Assembly (NCBI RefSeq): GCF_029227915.1
Contig: NC_079880.1
Coordinates: 21,202,501 to 21,266,500 of the forward strand
From: Hydractinia symbiolongicarpus
Lineage: Eukaryota > Cnidaria > Hydrozoa > Anthoathecata > Hydractiniidae
DNA: 64,000 nucleotides
Direction: 5' to 3'
Made by a program: the position numbers and the translations under genes. The notes beneath the pieces are model-generated. The model saw only the letters and a list, made by a program, of their open reading frames with translations, searched no databases and was not told where the DNA came from. Shown here in pieces: positions 11,031 through 22,066 of the stretch (position 1 is the stretch's first letter; each line of letters opens with the position of its first letter).

Positions 11031-13472
11031 AATTTGCCTTCCGTACTTCTTTAAAAACGCAAAAATGCTAATTGATTGAATATAAACATATATCTAAATG
11101 CTTCTATTTCATTATTCCAAATTTAATAGGAACACATTGGTGCGGAAGTGGAGATATAGCCAAATCAACGGCTGATTCCGGCTTAGGACATTTTAGTAGA
11201 GTTGACCGATGCTGCAGAGACCATGATGGTTGTCCAAGGTAACAATTTTCGTCAGTATATATACCGTGCTAATTTCATCGCTGCAGCTTACTTACGGTTT
11301 ATTTTGCATGTTTAAAATAAAAAATAGCATTTCTAACAGGGCTTCTCATTGGATATGTAACACGTACCTGTATCCTGATGGTCAATGTGGTTTATTGCTG
11401 CGACCGTTTGACCAGTCATTGTTTAACATTAGGTATGCAACGTTTATAGGGAAACAGATTAAGTAAAATAAAATATGTTCTCTGACAATTTTTGCTATAA
11501 AAGAACTCTGGAAGAGTTCTTCTGGAAGCACTCATCACTGGTTGTGTGAAATAGTTTAAATGTCAACCTAAATTGCAATGCTAACCTTTTGTCGTTTTTC
11601 TTACCTTCCATGCTTTAAATCTTTTTTGTGTGCTATATACACTTATTCTCATGAACTAGGTCTTGTGCAGGAATTTTGTTTTATTAAAACATGCTTTTAC
11701 TGGTACCTTATTAGAAATCTTATTCCGATTTTCAAGGTAATGAAAAAACGATTCTTAGTAATTAGTCTAGCATCACCTATTGCAAATGCTAGGCAAGCGA
11801 GGCTTCAGTTTCTATTGGATTGCCATACGTCGATGATACGAAATAGGCTTCGTAGGCTTAGAGAAGCAAAAAAACTCAGTTTCGTTATAAAATTGTTTCC
11901 ACAGCTTTATAGCTGTACAGCTATCTTCTTATAATTATAGCACATGGGTAAACTTTCCGCCTTTATAGCTATTTTGCGTGCCTAGACGCGTAAATGGCGT
12001 AAAACGAATTAACAAAAACGTGGGAAGGGTAATTTTCGTTAATCTATAGTTTCTACCGTACCATATTAGACACTGTCACTCTTTCATCTGTCATTCTTGG
12101 TCGTTGAAGTGAAACGTTTAAATCCACAAAACATATCTAAACAAATCGAGTTTGTTTTAAACTGTGACATCATCAACTAACTTTAAAACATGGAATGCTG
12201 TTATCGAGGATATTATAATAAATAAATTATATATGAAATGTTGAAAGCGTGGAACTGAATAGTCAATACGCTTTATAGTCAGTGCGTTTTTGTGTAAAAT
12301 GTAAATACAACACAATTAGTGGAACCAAAATCTCTAGAACCAATAAACTTTTTCGGAAAGAGTACAAAGTCCTAGAGGACTTTCCAAGCTCTTTCATATC
12401 AGATTATCTCGTTTTATTTTCGTGAGAGGTAAACTTTAATAACAAAATACGTGAAGTTTAAATGTAAATTTGAAATCGTATAAAAACAGGACAAGATTAG
12501 AGACCAATAAGGTTAAACTATAACTGTCTTCTTGGAATATAAAAATGTTTTTAGTTATAAAAGTTTCTTGTTTTTCTTTGCCCTTTGCACTTTCATCATA
12601 TTTGGTTATTCCAAATTTAAACAATTTCGCTTCATTTTTAAAATATTTTGTAGTTTTTTAACTTAATACATTTGTTTTAACTGGAAAAATGGAAACATTT
12701 GATTTTTAAATGCGTATTTAACAAATTTGTCTGTGCAGTATATTAGCTTCATTTAAAAAGAAGTTTTCCTTTCAAATCAATTTCCTCACATAAGAAGTCA
12801 AATGTCAAAACAGTTTCTTTTTTAAAGTATAGTCCTAACAATGTAGTTGTAAAAGTTTCTTAAAAACTGGTTTCTTATAAAACAAAAACGTGTAGTATTG
12901 TTAATACTACTTTGTCCGTTGTTCTAGGTTTCTAACGGAAGGAAAAAGTGGATATGGTACAGTCAATACTGGAAGTTATACTGCCAGTGATTGCAAGTGT
13001 GATAGAAGATTTAAACGCTGCTTGAGAGCAGTAAGTCTTATTTTTATTCCGTGTGTGTTAAATCTCTGCTAAATATACTTTATAACGACGTAAACTTTAT
13101 AAATCGAACTCGCAGAGGATCAGTTATAATAAGACAGACAAATGGAACTACGAGTGACTACGAATCAAAATACAAGTACTATGGGTGACTACGTGTCAGA
13201 CTATAGTAGTACGAGTGACAACAAATGACTAAGAGCAAAAATGCAAGAACTGTGAGTGACTACAGAAGAGTAAGAGAAAGCATTAGTTGAATTACAGATT
13301 GACAATTGGCTCTTGCTATGGTGTTATGGTTACTTGAAAGCGCGTCTTAGATCTCACTCAAAACACAAAAAAGCATGTAGCGTATGAGTTGACATAGAAG
13401 AGGGGTAAATCAGAAGTGTGTTGGGATAGAGATTTTTGAATTGAGTATTAGTTGCTAATTGACTGTTTAGCC

Positions 13473-13496
13473 GGTCTATATTGGAAAGTATAGACC
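13473..13496. repeat. 8-bp stem hairpin ggtctata...tatagacc
   Basis: The hairpin is conserved in both arms (right copy near 25,630-25,655). It lies in a stretch with cgagatcatgacgtagaccg and gaacgcagtgagg, which looks like the end of an old mobile element. No function is inferred. Confidence 0.4.
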
Positions 13497-15221
13497 GAGA
13501 TCATGACGTAGACCGAACGCAGTGAGGTCCATGCGAGTGACAGAGGTTAATAAGGGTATTGTGAGCCATATGCCGGTTTCAATAAAAAACGAGTAAAAAA
13601 GAAAGTCCCAATAAGTTCATTTTATTTAAACCACGTACATTCCACACCTACCTCGACAATCTAATACTCCCGCCGCCAAGAGCAAAAAAATATATTTCTC
13701 TTCTCGCCTCCATCTACGCTACGAACGATTTCCACATATATGATCCGATTTTCAGATACCAGTTAGAAAATGAAATTGAACACTTTTCTTCTTAAACAAT
13801 AAAAAAGCAAAGAAAAGTAAAAAAATTAAAAATATATTTACTAACATGGGAATCGAACACACGATTACTCCCGTTCGGTGGTTAGAGAGGCAAAAGTCTT
13901 TATTCTTTTGGGACACTGACAGACTTCTACATCTTAGAGGCTCTAACAATTTTGGCGAAATAAATTTATTGTATTTGGATTTCTCTTTTCATTGTAAGGA
14001 AACAGATAAATGTCAATACAACACTTTCTTATTAATTCATTGCGAGGCTTTATGTCATATCAATTGAATGGAACGATTCTGCTTTCCCGGCGTTGTGATT
14101 ATGAAAATGAAAGAATTTTATGTAATATGCACACCCTAAGCCCGAGCCTATTTTTAATTTTCCACACATTCTGGACTTTTGTTGGAGCACTAGAAATATA
14201 AAAAGTTTATAAACGGGAGTATAACAACAGCGGTGAAAAACTTTAGAAACACACTTTCTCTCTACGCAGATGGTAAAACACAGTAACGAATTTGCCTAAA
14301 AAAGTCTAGACACTGATTTAGTTTTGAAAATGTCGCGTTCCTGTCTTTACGTGTTTTTTAAAACAGATAAACTGATTTGCTTAAAGTTCCTGTGAAATCA
14401 CAAGCAATTAGGGATTTTGTTTTTGACTTTCCAGAGTAGGCGTTTCAAATGATATCAGGAGTTCTTCACCAGTAAATATATGTTATGAAAACTTAACCGG
14501 ATAGTTATTCGGCTTCGTAATTATACAGCTGTCAAAGAAGGTCACGAGACATGACACAAAGCAGGTAGTTCAAGTAACAAGCTTCTTTGTCAAAATGTAA
14601 TTTGAAAACTAGAAAGGGAATTAAGAATATTAAAATGTAACCTAAAAAAACCGCTATTATGTATCAAAAACAGCTAGCTAGGGTTTTTGGTCTTGAGAAC
14701 GGAGCTAAAGTCCAATTTTTTGAAATCGCGAAAAAATTTCAAAATGGTCCTTTTTGAAAATAAGGAATTATAAAAAAGAAATTGTGCTTTACCCAGTCGG
14801 AATTGGTAACTTATAAAAAAAATGTTTTCTTCGATCCGATTTTATGCCAAGAAGTCTCATGAATAGCATTACAAATAACTGTAACCAAGAGTTATTTATA
14901 GCTAGCCAACTACCTAGCTATATATACAAGACGTAGAAATCCTGCTAATTTGGAATATTGTTTACACTTAAGAATGAGAGACTATTAACAAGAAATTATT
15001 GTCTTTTAACATTGACCAATTGGTACTTGGCCAAGAGTTAAATTCTATAACCAGTCAAAAAGAATCCTTGAGCTCTGCACCAATTACATGTCGGTCCTGT
15101 AGTTAGTTAATATATAAGGGTTGTTTCGGCCAATTGAAATTAGTTATTTGTATTTATTTGTCTTCTATTACACAAATTTTACCACTTCTTGTTTCAAGCT
15201 TTACTTCTAAAATCTGGATTT

Positions 15222-15566
15222 TATGGCGCCGTAGCTTAGCGGTGATTTCTTATAGGCAAGTGGATGTTACCATAGCACCGGGTTAACCAAACCATGTAAA
15301 GAAAGTTGGGTAAATGGCACGCTTGATCCATTGAATGGATGCATTAAATGTTGCATAAAGTTGTCTGCTACAGCGCCCATCCTAATTTGGTCTGCATAGC
15401 GAAAAATAAGCGTTAAATACTTTAGAATCCCATCTAAGCCATAGCCCATGCTGGAAATAATTGGTAGGGTATGCTCCTTGATGTCTTTGAGAATAGTCAT
15501 GTAAACTATGCACATCTCTCGCTCTCTTTGCAAAAAGAAGGACCGAAGTCGATTGATTTTTGTCAT
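15222..15566 (-). other. conserved reading frame in both arms, function unknown
   Basis: A 99-codon minus-strand frame (15,267-15,566) matches a plus-strand frame at 23,418-23,663 in the right arm. The right copy is shifted by one base upstream of its start, so a longer protein is open only in the left arm. I recognise no domain. The 3' part overlaps sequence (15,222-15,320) that has a tRNA box-A-like start, gccgtagcttagcggt, and a tail like that of the SINE at 63,865. This is more likely repeat DNA than a gene. Confidence 0.3.
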
Positions 15567-16422
15567 TACTTAAACAGCATGGTTGGTGTTCATTTGAGAA
15601 TGTACAGCTATATCACATTTTTGGTTATTACCTTGTGGAATAGAACTCGGAGGAAAGGTGAAATAGAACCCTAAAAAATTTAAAATTCTTAAATTTTTTT
15701 AATTAGTCACCACGTTGAATTAAAAAGGTTGATTGAGAGATATTTCATGGTCTATAGATAAACAGAAAGATTCCTCACAAAGCTCACCAGCCTCCTGACT
15801 AAAAATTATTGCTTATCTTCAAGATATTTCACTGCAAAAGAGCTCAATTAACAGCTTTCATTTACATTAATACACAGAAAAGGATCATTAGCAAAACTTG
15901 ACATTTGCTTTGACAAGGAAAAATACAACACATTCATTGGTAAACATCTTTTTGGTGAGCCAATAAAAATAAAACATCTTGTGTGACAGCCTCAAACGAA
16001 TAGTAATTTTGCTAACTATGTCATCAATAAAAATGCATCTATGGATGATTTAGATAAGGTGTCCCTTTTGAACGAGAAGATGCCAAACACCCTATTATAA
16101 TATCAGTACTATTGGTAAGGTGGTTGTTGGAAAGTTAATCTCGGTGAAAGTTGCCCGGATGTCAGCAGTGCTGTATTAAAGAATTTTTTATTAAAGTTAT
16201 TAATATATTTATATTATAAAATTGGGCACATCATTTTGATCAAGATCACCCACAGATGTATTTTTATTGTTGCCATAGTTAGCAAAATTGCTATTAATTT
16301 GAGAAGAATGGATTCCATGTTGTTTTTCAAAACTTGCTGAGGGTCATGACTTTATCACTTTTACTAACCTGGTTATTCCACAGTTTACTGGGTTACATTT
16401 ATCTACTTGCAGTTAGAAATCA

Positions 16423-16731
16423 GTGGTGTGTAATGAGTTTAAGCAGTCAGATATGCATGGCTTTAGGCAAACTACAACAGACCACAAAGTAGTTTTACTT
16501 CATGAATTTAAGGCAGTTCTGGCTGGCGACGCCAAGATCCAGACGCAAACGATAACAACATTGATCAAGTGTGAGATGTGCATGTGCACAGCTCGAACAC
16601 GGTTGCCGTCTAAAACTGTTCGAATTTTGATTAAAGTCCCCAAAACTGGTGCAGAATGTTGGTTTCTTGCTGCTACTGTCGTCAGTGATTTGTTTGCAAA
16701 ACAGAACAATATCGATTTATTGAAGCAATAA
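16423..16731 (+). other. reading frame of 102 codons near inner edge of left arm
   Basis: It starts at a GTG within gtgtgtaatgag and holds a short cysteine cluster (KCEMCMC) encoded by the 31 bases that the right arm lacks. The right arm (about 22,225-22,520, inverted) is otherwise nearly identical but frame-shifted by that length difference. I do not recognise the product. It may be transposon-derived, as it lies beside the Helitron spacer. Confidence 0.25.
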
Positions 16732-17966
16732 TGGAATTGCAGAGATTAATAATCACATTGGATTATAGTAATCGAAAAATAATAGGTGTTGTCCAGGAAG
16801 ATGATTAACAGTAACAAACTATATATTATGTTCAATGTTTTGTTTTATCTTCTTATCTCAGGCTATTTCGTAATAAATTATAGCAAACTGAGGATTTTAA
16901 AACAAATGTATTTTATCAAACATCGCATGAAGATACGTTAGACATTTAAGTCAGTTTTCATGTCACGTGTTAGATTTTGTGGCTACAAAACTAATGAGTA
17001 GCTTTTTCTGATGCTACTAAAAAGTGTATTTTTGTTTTTAAGCAATACTTTGTTTAGAAGTTGTTTTATGATTTTGATATATCTTATATAAGTTCTTTAT
17101 TTTCAATCTGGATAAACTTAGTATTATTTAGTTTGTGTTCGTTCACGTCACCTTTGTGAATATTCATTTTACAGCAATTATCCTCATCTCCTTTTTCATA
17201 TTAATCATCATAAGTATGATACATACTGTAAATACCCTGCGTTACATTTTTGTCAAATTTTTGGCTTTCTTATCAGAAATGTGTTGTTGCTTTCTCTCTC
17301 TGACCAGATTATAGTTTTACCAATTTTTGGTGATATGACCGAATGTCAAGTCAAAGCTAATAATGGTATAATATTTTATATATTATAGCTCTGTTTACTC
17401 CAATTTCTTGATATCAATAACGTCATTCCACGATTCAAACAAAGTAATTCTCGTGATTTGAATAAAAAAAGAACGGCCAGGTTAAATTGTAAGTATGTAA
17501 TGCTGTACTTGAATTGTGCGACGCTAACGATATTGTACGTCGACGCGATAACATATTATATACGCCGAAGCTACGCCGTTAACCACATTGTACGTCACGA
17601 AAAAAACTGTGCTTTCTTTGATGCAATGGAAATCGATCATATTAAGCGCTGATGTTAAAACTCTTGCAGCTGTGGTTATCGAAAGGTTCTTTAATGGACA
17701 TCAGCATTTTGAATTGTTGGGTTTATTTTAACTTCTGCGACAAGAACGCGGATCAATATAATCAAACAGCCAACGCATGCCAAGAGAACATGGACTGAAG
17801 GTAAGAATAAAAAAGTACGTATCTATTTTGTGAACACCAATCTGCAAGCATCGCAATCTGAGAAGAGAAGAGTTTTAATTTTATGAAATGAGAAACTCCC
17901 ATAATAATTTTGATATGTAAATATGATCCAGAAGTGATCTGCTTATATGTGTTGCCTCTTTACTAT

Positions 17967-18140
17967 TCAGCAATAGTCTTCTAACGTAGAATCCAGTTTT
18001 TTATTTTCGTTGAATCCATTGATGTTAAAGTCTCCTAAAACAATATCAGGACTTTGACGTTTTATTAAACAATCGAGCACTTCGAGAAATAACCTTATCT
18101 CTCTTAAAGGTTTTTCCATGTAAAAGTAAATTCTTTTAAC
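17967..18140 (-). pseudogene. endonuclease/exonuclease/phosphatase-like fragment
   Basis: On the minus strand an open stretch of about 55 codons ends at TGA (17,967-17,969) and contains SPDIVLGDFNING. The LGDFN motif is typical of the apurinic-endonuclease-like (EEP) domain found in non-LTR retrotransposons and at the C-terminus of some Helitrons (Helentron type). It lies directly downstream of the Helitron Rep remnant on the same strand, so I read it as the surviving end of the same element after an internal deletion. An independent retrotransposon scrap is the alternative. Confidence 0.6.
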
Positions 18141-18169
18141 TTTCTTGGAAAGAAGAGCTTTTTACGTCA

Positions 18170-19830
18170 GCAACGGAGTTTATCATTGGAATCTAAATAA
18201 AGTAACAAATGACAATGAGGTAAACCCCTCTTCTGAAATTCTATAACAAAAACATGTAATACAGTTTTACCTAAAACACCCCTTTCAGTAACATCTTTTA
18301 GGAGTTCATGTAGTTTCAATTTAAAGATATAGAAACTAAATCAGGGCAATCATGTGAATATTGGCCTACAAACAAATTTTCTGTAATCACGCGCCATTGC
18401 ACATGGATTTCCTTAAGAACTTGAAGGAAGGACAACAGTACGTCGTGGTTGTAGGCCTCGCTCTTCAGCTTGTGCATTCAAGTGGTCAGCCAAACGTTCA
18501 TAACTGTCAACTGGCAGGTTTTTTTGATTCTCACAAATGTAATTTAAGTTGTTACCCTCAACTTTAACATAAGAATCGACACAACTTGTTGAAATAATTT
18601 CTTACCATAATAGATTGGGCTAAAATTGTTCAGAGCAGCTACACGGTAAGTATAATACTGCTATATTGTAGTAGTATTTTGAATACAGGTTGCGCGTTCG
18701 GCAACATTTGCAGTATTCCATGATACCAACCTGCTGCACCCCTTGGGAAAAAAGAGGATAAACCATTGGTTCTAAATTTGCAGATAACGTAGAAATATTT
18801 TGCAAATTGCCTCCACGTGGGTAGGTAATAATATCCTTGTTTCCAGGAGGAGCTCCATCTTGGCCCACAAAAACTGCGGTTACTTCGTCATGATGTGGTA
18901 AGTTGTATTGCCTTCGATCACTGCCAACACTCATGCACATGCGTACTTCTGATGGGACATGGCTTTCAGCTGCCCGAGCTATTTCATCAGCTTCCACTTC
19001 AGCCATGTACATGTATGCAGCAGCAAAAGGGCTAAAATTGTTATTGCATCTTGAACAGTTTGCATCACGTCTTCTCTATAGCCATTATTTTAAGGACGTG
19101 CTATTCTGGCATTAAGTGCTCTACCTGCTTCTTAAATATGAAGTTAGTTGTAAAGAAAAGCTTGGCCCTCAGGAGGGTGAAGGTCCCCAACACGATGCCA
19201 TGTTTGACCGCAGATAGGAAAGCATGGTGGTCCACGGCCAGGGGAAGGACCAAGATTTGCTCCAAATGAAGCAAACGAAACTACACTATTATACTTACGT
19301 ATATTGGGTTGAAAATTCCGTGCCTGAGCAATATCACTATTTTCTAACATTTGCCTTAGCTGCTCAGGGTAAGGACATAAATTATCATGCGCGACTTTGA
19401 CGTTATGACAGCATTTGAAACACTCTTCATTTTCAAACTTTACAGCTTGACAATACTCACAATTTTTGTCCATAGTAACTAAATAATCAACACTAGGCAA
19501 TACATATTGACGTGCAACGTTATAGTATGGGGCATTTCTGCGAGCATGAACAGCAAGATGCCGTTGTGCATTTGCTTGTCTTCTGTTTGCAACCTGGTCG
19601 ACATTCTGCCTTTTTCGTGCAGCAGCTTGCCTTTCAGCATCTCGAGCACGGCTATAGGCAGCTTGCTCGTTACTTTCAGCATAACGAACTGCTGACTGCC
19701 TTACAGCATCACTATGACGCCTGCTGGAAACTTGGTCAACAGTTTCAGTACAACGCAAACATGCAAAACGTTGTGCAAGTCTACGTCTAGCTAAAGTCAC
19801 ATCATCATAATTGTTGCATCTGGTATTAAA
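18170..19830 (-). pseudogene. Helitron Rep/helicase-like protein, N-terminal half (broken)
   Basis: The minus strand encodes, in order, an Arg/Ala-rich repeat (19,800 down to about 19,530), a CEYC...CC cysteine cluster, NIRKYNSVVSFASFGAN, and GRGPPCFPICGQTWHR (ending at 19,144). After a break come SDRRQYNLPHHDEVTAVF, YPRGG and LEPMVYPL (19,012-18,700), then YERLADHLN...TVVLPSS (18,567-18,420). Last is ELLKDVTERGVLGK...EFQKRGLPHCH (about 18,310-18,209). These are hallmarks of the Helitron-helicase-like and Rep regions. HCH at 18,209-18,217 is the HUH nuclease motif that binds the catalytic metal. Several stops and frame changes break the frame. The catalytic Tyr region and the whole helicase are missing, so the element cannot move by itself. 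Confidence 0.85.
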
Positions 19831-21984
19831 TATAACTACACTTCATGTGCCAGTTTAACATGTTGAGCTGGCATTTGGCCCATACTGAGACCCACTAACC
19901 TTTTATTACCTTATATGCTTTGGTTACTATAAAAGATATAAAAAGCCAGTAGGTTAGCCATCGGAGTCATTTTATCATTGAATGCACATTTACCTGCCCT
20001 AATTCAAGAAAATTCAAAGTGCAATAGCTTCAGTAAAAAAAAATAAAGTTATTGACTTGAAACTTGTTAAGGAGTACTTTTAAACCAATCTGATAAAATA
20101 TAATTTTACACGAGGCATAAAAAATTTACAAAGCCATTTTGAGGAAGAGAAAAAGGTAGGAAGATTTTCTTAAACTGATTCTTGGTAGGCCTTTTTTAAC
20201 ACGCGATGAAGAAATTTCAGAAAATCGAACTCAACCAAACTTGATTGAGCGCTCAATCAGGCATATGGTTAAATGCAGGATGTACTGAAGATGGTGGTAG
20301 ATATTTAACAGCTCATCACTGTGATATATTATCTCAAGAGTTTTAATACAAATTACAAAGCAGTGAACATAAAAAATAACAAAAAAAGTCTAAACCGAGT
20401 ACATAGTTTATATAGCGTCCCATAACTTCAGTAAAAATTAAAATATTGACTTGAGATTTGGTATGATATGGTTTTAGATTGGTTTGATGAAATTGAGCCA
20501 AAAAATAGTTCTATTATCATCATACTTTCTGAGTTTCAGAATTTAGCCCTTTTCAGAGACGCCGATAAGCCGTTTTGACAGCATATTAATTTTGACCAAG
20601 ATACAGATTCAGAAAATTTTAAAAACTATTCTAACCTCAGAAATAGGTCAGATAAGATTCAACCTAAAATTATGCCAGTAAACAAAAAATTTAGTTGCAA
20701 TGAATATCTCTTTGCTGATATCTTTTTGTGATAGGATGCTCTTATGAGAATACTGAATTAATCTTCACGGTTAGCTAGTTTGGCATTTTAAATATTTTCC
20801 AAGCAGAATGATAACAATAAATAGATGTATATATCAATAAAAAATCGATTTTTGAACAGCAGCAGAATTTTGATGAGCTCTAAGAAGTGCGAATTTATGA
20901 AACTAAATTTGGTCCAAAATCCCCAAAATAATTTCCTCAAAAAATTATTCCCGAAACATTTTTTTCTCAAGGTAGCAATACTTTGCGGTTGATAAAGTCG
21001 TATACCAATTCTTTCTAAACTATTAAGGCAGTGATACATTAAATCGAGAAAACAGATCACACGTAGACTTGCCGATTTCAATTTTCAAACCAGCATAATG
21101 CTTTTGATAAAATTTTTGGATTATTTACGTTTTAAACAGGAAAAACCTTGTTTTCGTATATCTGTGAGTGCAAATTAAATTTGAGCTTGTTGAGTAAATA
21201 ATAAAAAAGCTGCAAGGCGTTTTAAAAACATGTCATTAAGAAAAAAAAAGCAGAATTTATCAGTAATGGGTGGCTTTTTGGAATTGTTGAGGCCACAAAT
21301 GTAAAAGAAAAAAATACTTCTGAAGTAAATACTTTTCTGAAGACTTTTTCACCCAATATAACTGCAAGCAGTGAGTCCACCATATATGAATTCAGTTTCA
21401 GTTAAGTATTGTTTAAATACAGCAAAATCTTTGTCATCATATAAAAGCAGTAATGCAGGCACAGATATGAACACATGGTAAATGAGAATTCTAAAGTTCA
21501 GCCAAAATGAATAAAAAATGTAAATGTAAATGTTAGCCACTTTCAGTCAGGCACCTAGAATGATACGAACATTTGAAAATTATGTAGCCATATTTGCACC
21601 TTAGAGAACCAACGAAGTGCTATGTTCAGATGGGCAAATCATTTACTAATTTCCAAGTTTCCCCTAGCTACAAGTTTTGCAACCCAGAGCTTGCTAGTCA
21701 ACCAATTCAGTGAAATACACATAACTATATTGCTTCAATTTCTTCAAGTAAACAGCAGCCTAAATAACGTTATTGTATATTTATACATTTACAAAGCAAT
21801 CAAGGGCAATATGCGAGAAGTTTGTGTGTTGCGATGAGAGGAATAAAAACAAACTCGCCGCACGTATCTGTGACGTAAAACGCCAATCTCGCTTAGCTCT
21901 GCAAGGTTATATATAAAACTTTGGTACATTGAGACAAATGTCATTAAATATTACACACAGAAATACTGTGTATTGGAGGGTCAC

Positions 21985-22066
21985 ATGACGAGGCCACCTA
22001 CAGGGCCATGTTCGTATCGCCGTCCCGGGGTCAAAAAAGATACAAGATGCCCTGGGGACGAGGTTG
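21985..22066 (-). repeat. short GC-rich repeat at the inner edge of the right arm
   Basis: On the minus strand this reads aacctcgtccccagggcatc, then gaccccgggacggcgatac. It is far more GC-rich than its surroundings and begins exactly where the two arms stop matching. Short interspersed pieces starting cctcgt.cccagggc are common in several marine invertebrate genomes, from memory. It may be an insertion marking the junction. Confidence 0.5.

Larger units (their letters stand above)
6141..13030 (+). pseudogene. group III secreted phospholipase A2, copy A (broken)
   Basis: Four exons align in order and phase with genes B and C. Exon 2 (6,141-6,304) gives a signal-peptide end and propeptide. Exon 3 is 7,360-7,406. 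Exon 4 (11,130-11,238) carries the calcium loop HWCGSG and the catalytic CCRDHDGC. Exon 5 (12,928-13,030) carries SGYGTVNTG and the DCKCD cysteines. Exon 3 is 47 bases against 48 in the right-arm copy: a one-base loss plus a substitution create TGA at 7,392-7,394 and a frameshift. Exon 6 is absent: the arm jumps across about 240 bp that hold exon 6 in the right arm. The catalytic His-Asp pair survives, but Thr before His is Asp here. The initiator exon was not found. An active enzyme is very unlikely. Confidence 0.85.
5724..16898 (+). repeat. left arm of large inverted repeat
   Basis: These 11.2 kb are matched in reverse complement by 22,067-33,069. The match can be followed by eye through PLA2 exons 2, 3, 4 and 5, their introns, and the DNA 3' of the gene. 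The inner edge is sharp: both arms share tttgctataa... and ctgaggatttt, then diverge. At the outer edge the match weakens and continues as a mosaic into the upstream block. Known length differences are a 777-bp element present only here (6,405-7,181), about 240 bp with PLA2 exon 6 missing here (junction about 13,937), about 290 bp missing relative to 30,865-31,130, and 31 extra bases near 16,570. Confidence 0.92.
16899..22066. other. spacer between the inverted arms
   Basis: This DNA has no inverted partner. It contains the Helitron remnant at 17,967-19,830. I see no gene at 16,899-17,960 or 19,830-21,980. Frames at 17,458-17,652 and 20,788-21,081 show no recognisable domain. Confidence 0.6.

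Noticed and set aside
11578-11934. 118-codon frame in the intron of copy A, partly open in the right arm
   Set aside because: The right-arm copy is cut and shifted, and it lies within an intron of a decaying gene. Similarity is due to the DNA duplication.
13130-13270. Repeated gtgactacga-type motifs as a CRISPR-like or minisatellite array
   Set aside because: Spacing and sequence are irregular, and the DNA is clearly eukaryotic. It looks like a short degenerate repeat shared by both arms.
15222-15262. tRNA gene suggested by gccgtagcttagcggt
   Set aside because: Only a box-A-like start is present. There is no T-arm or acceptor stem, so it looks like a SINE piece.
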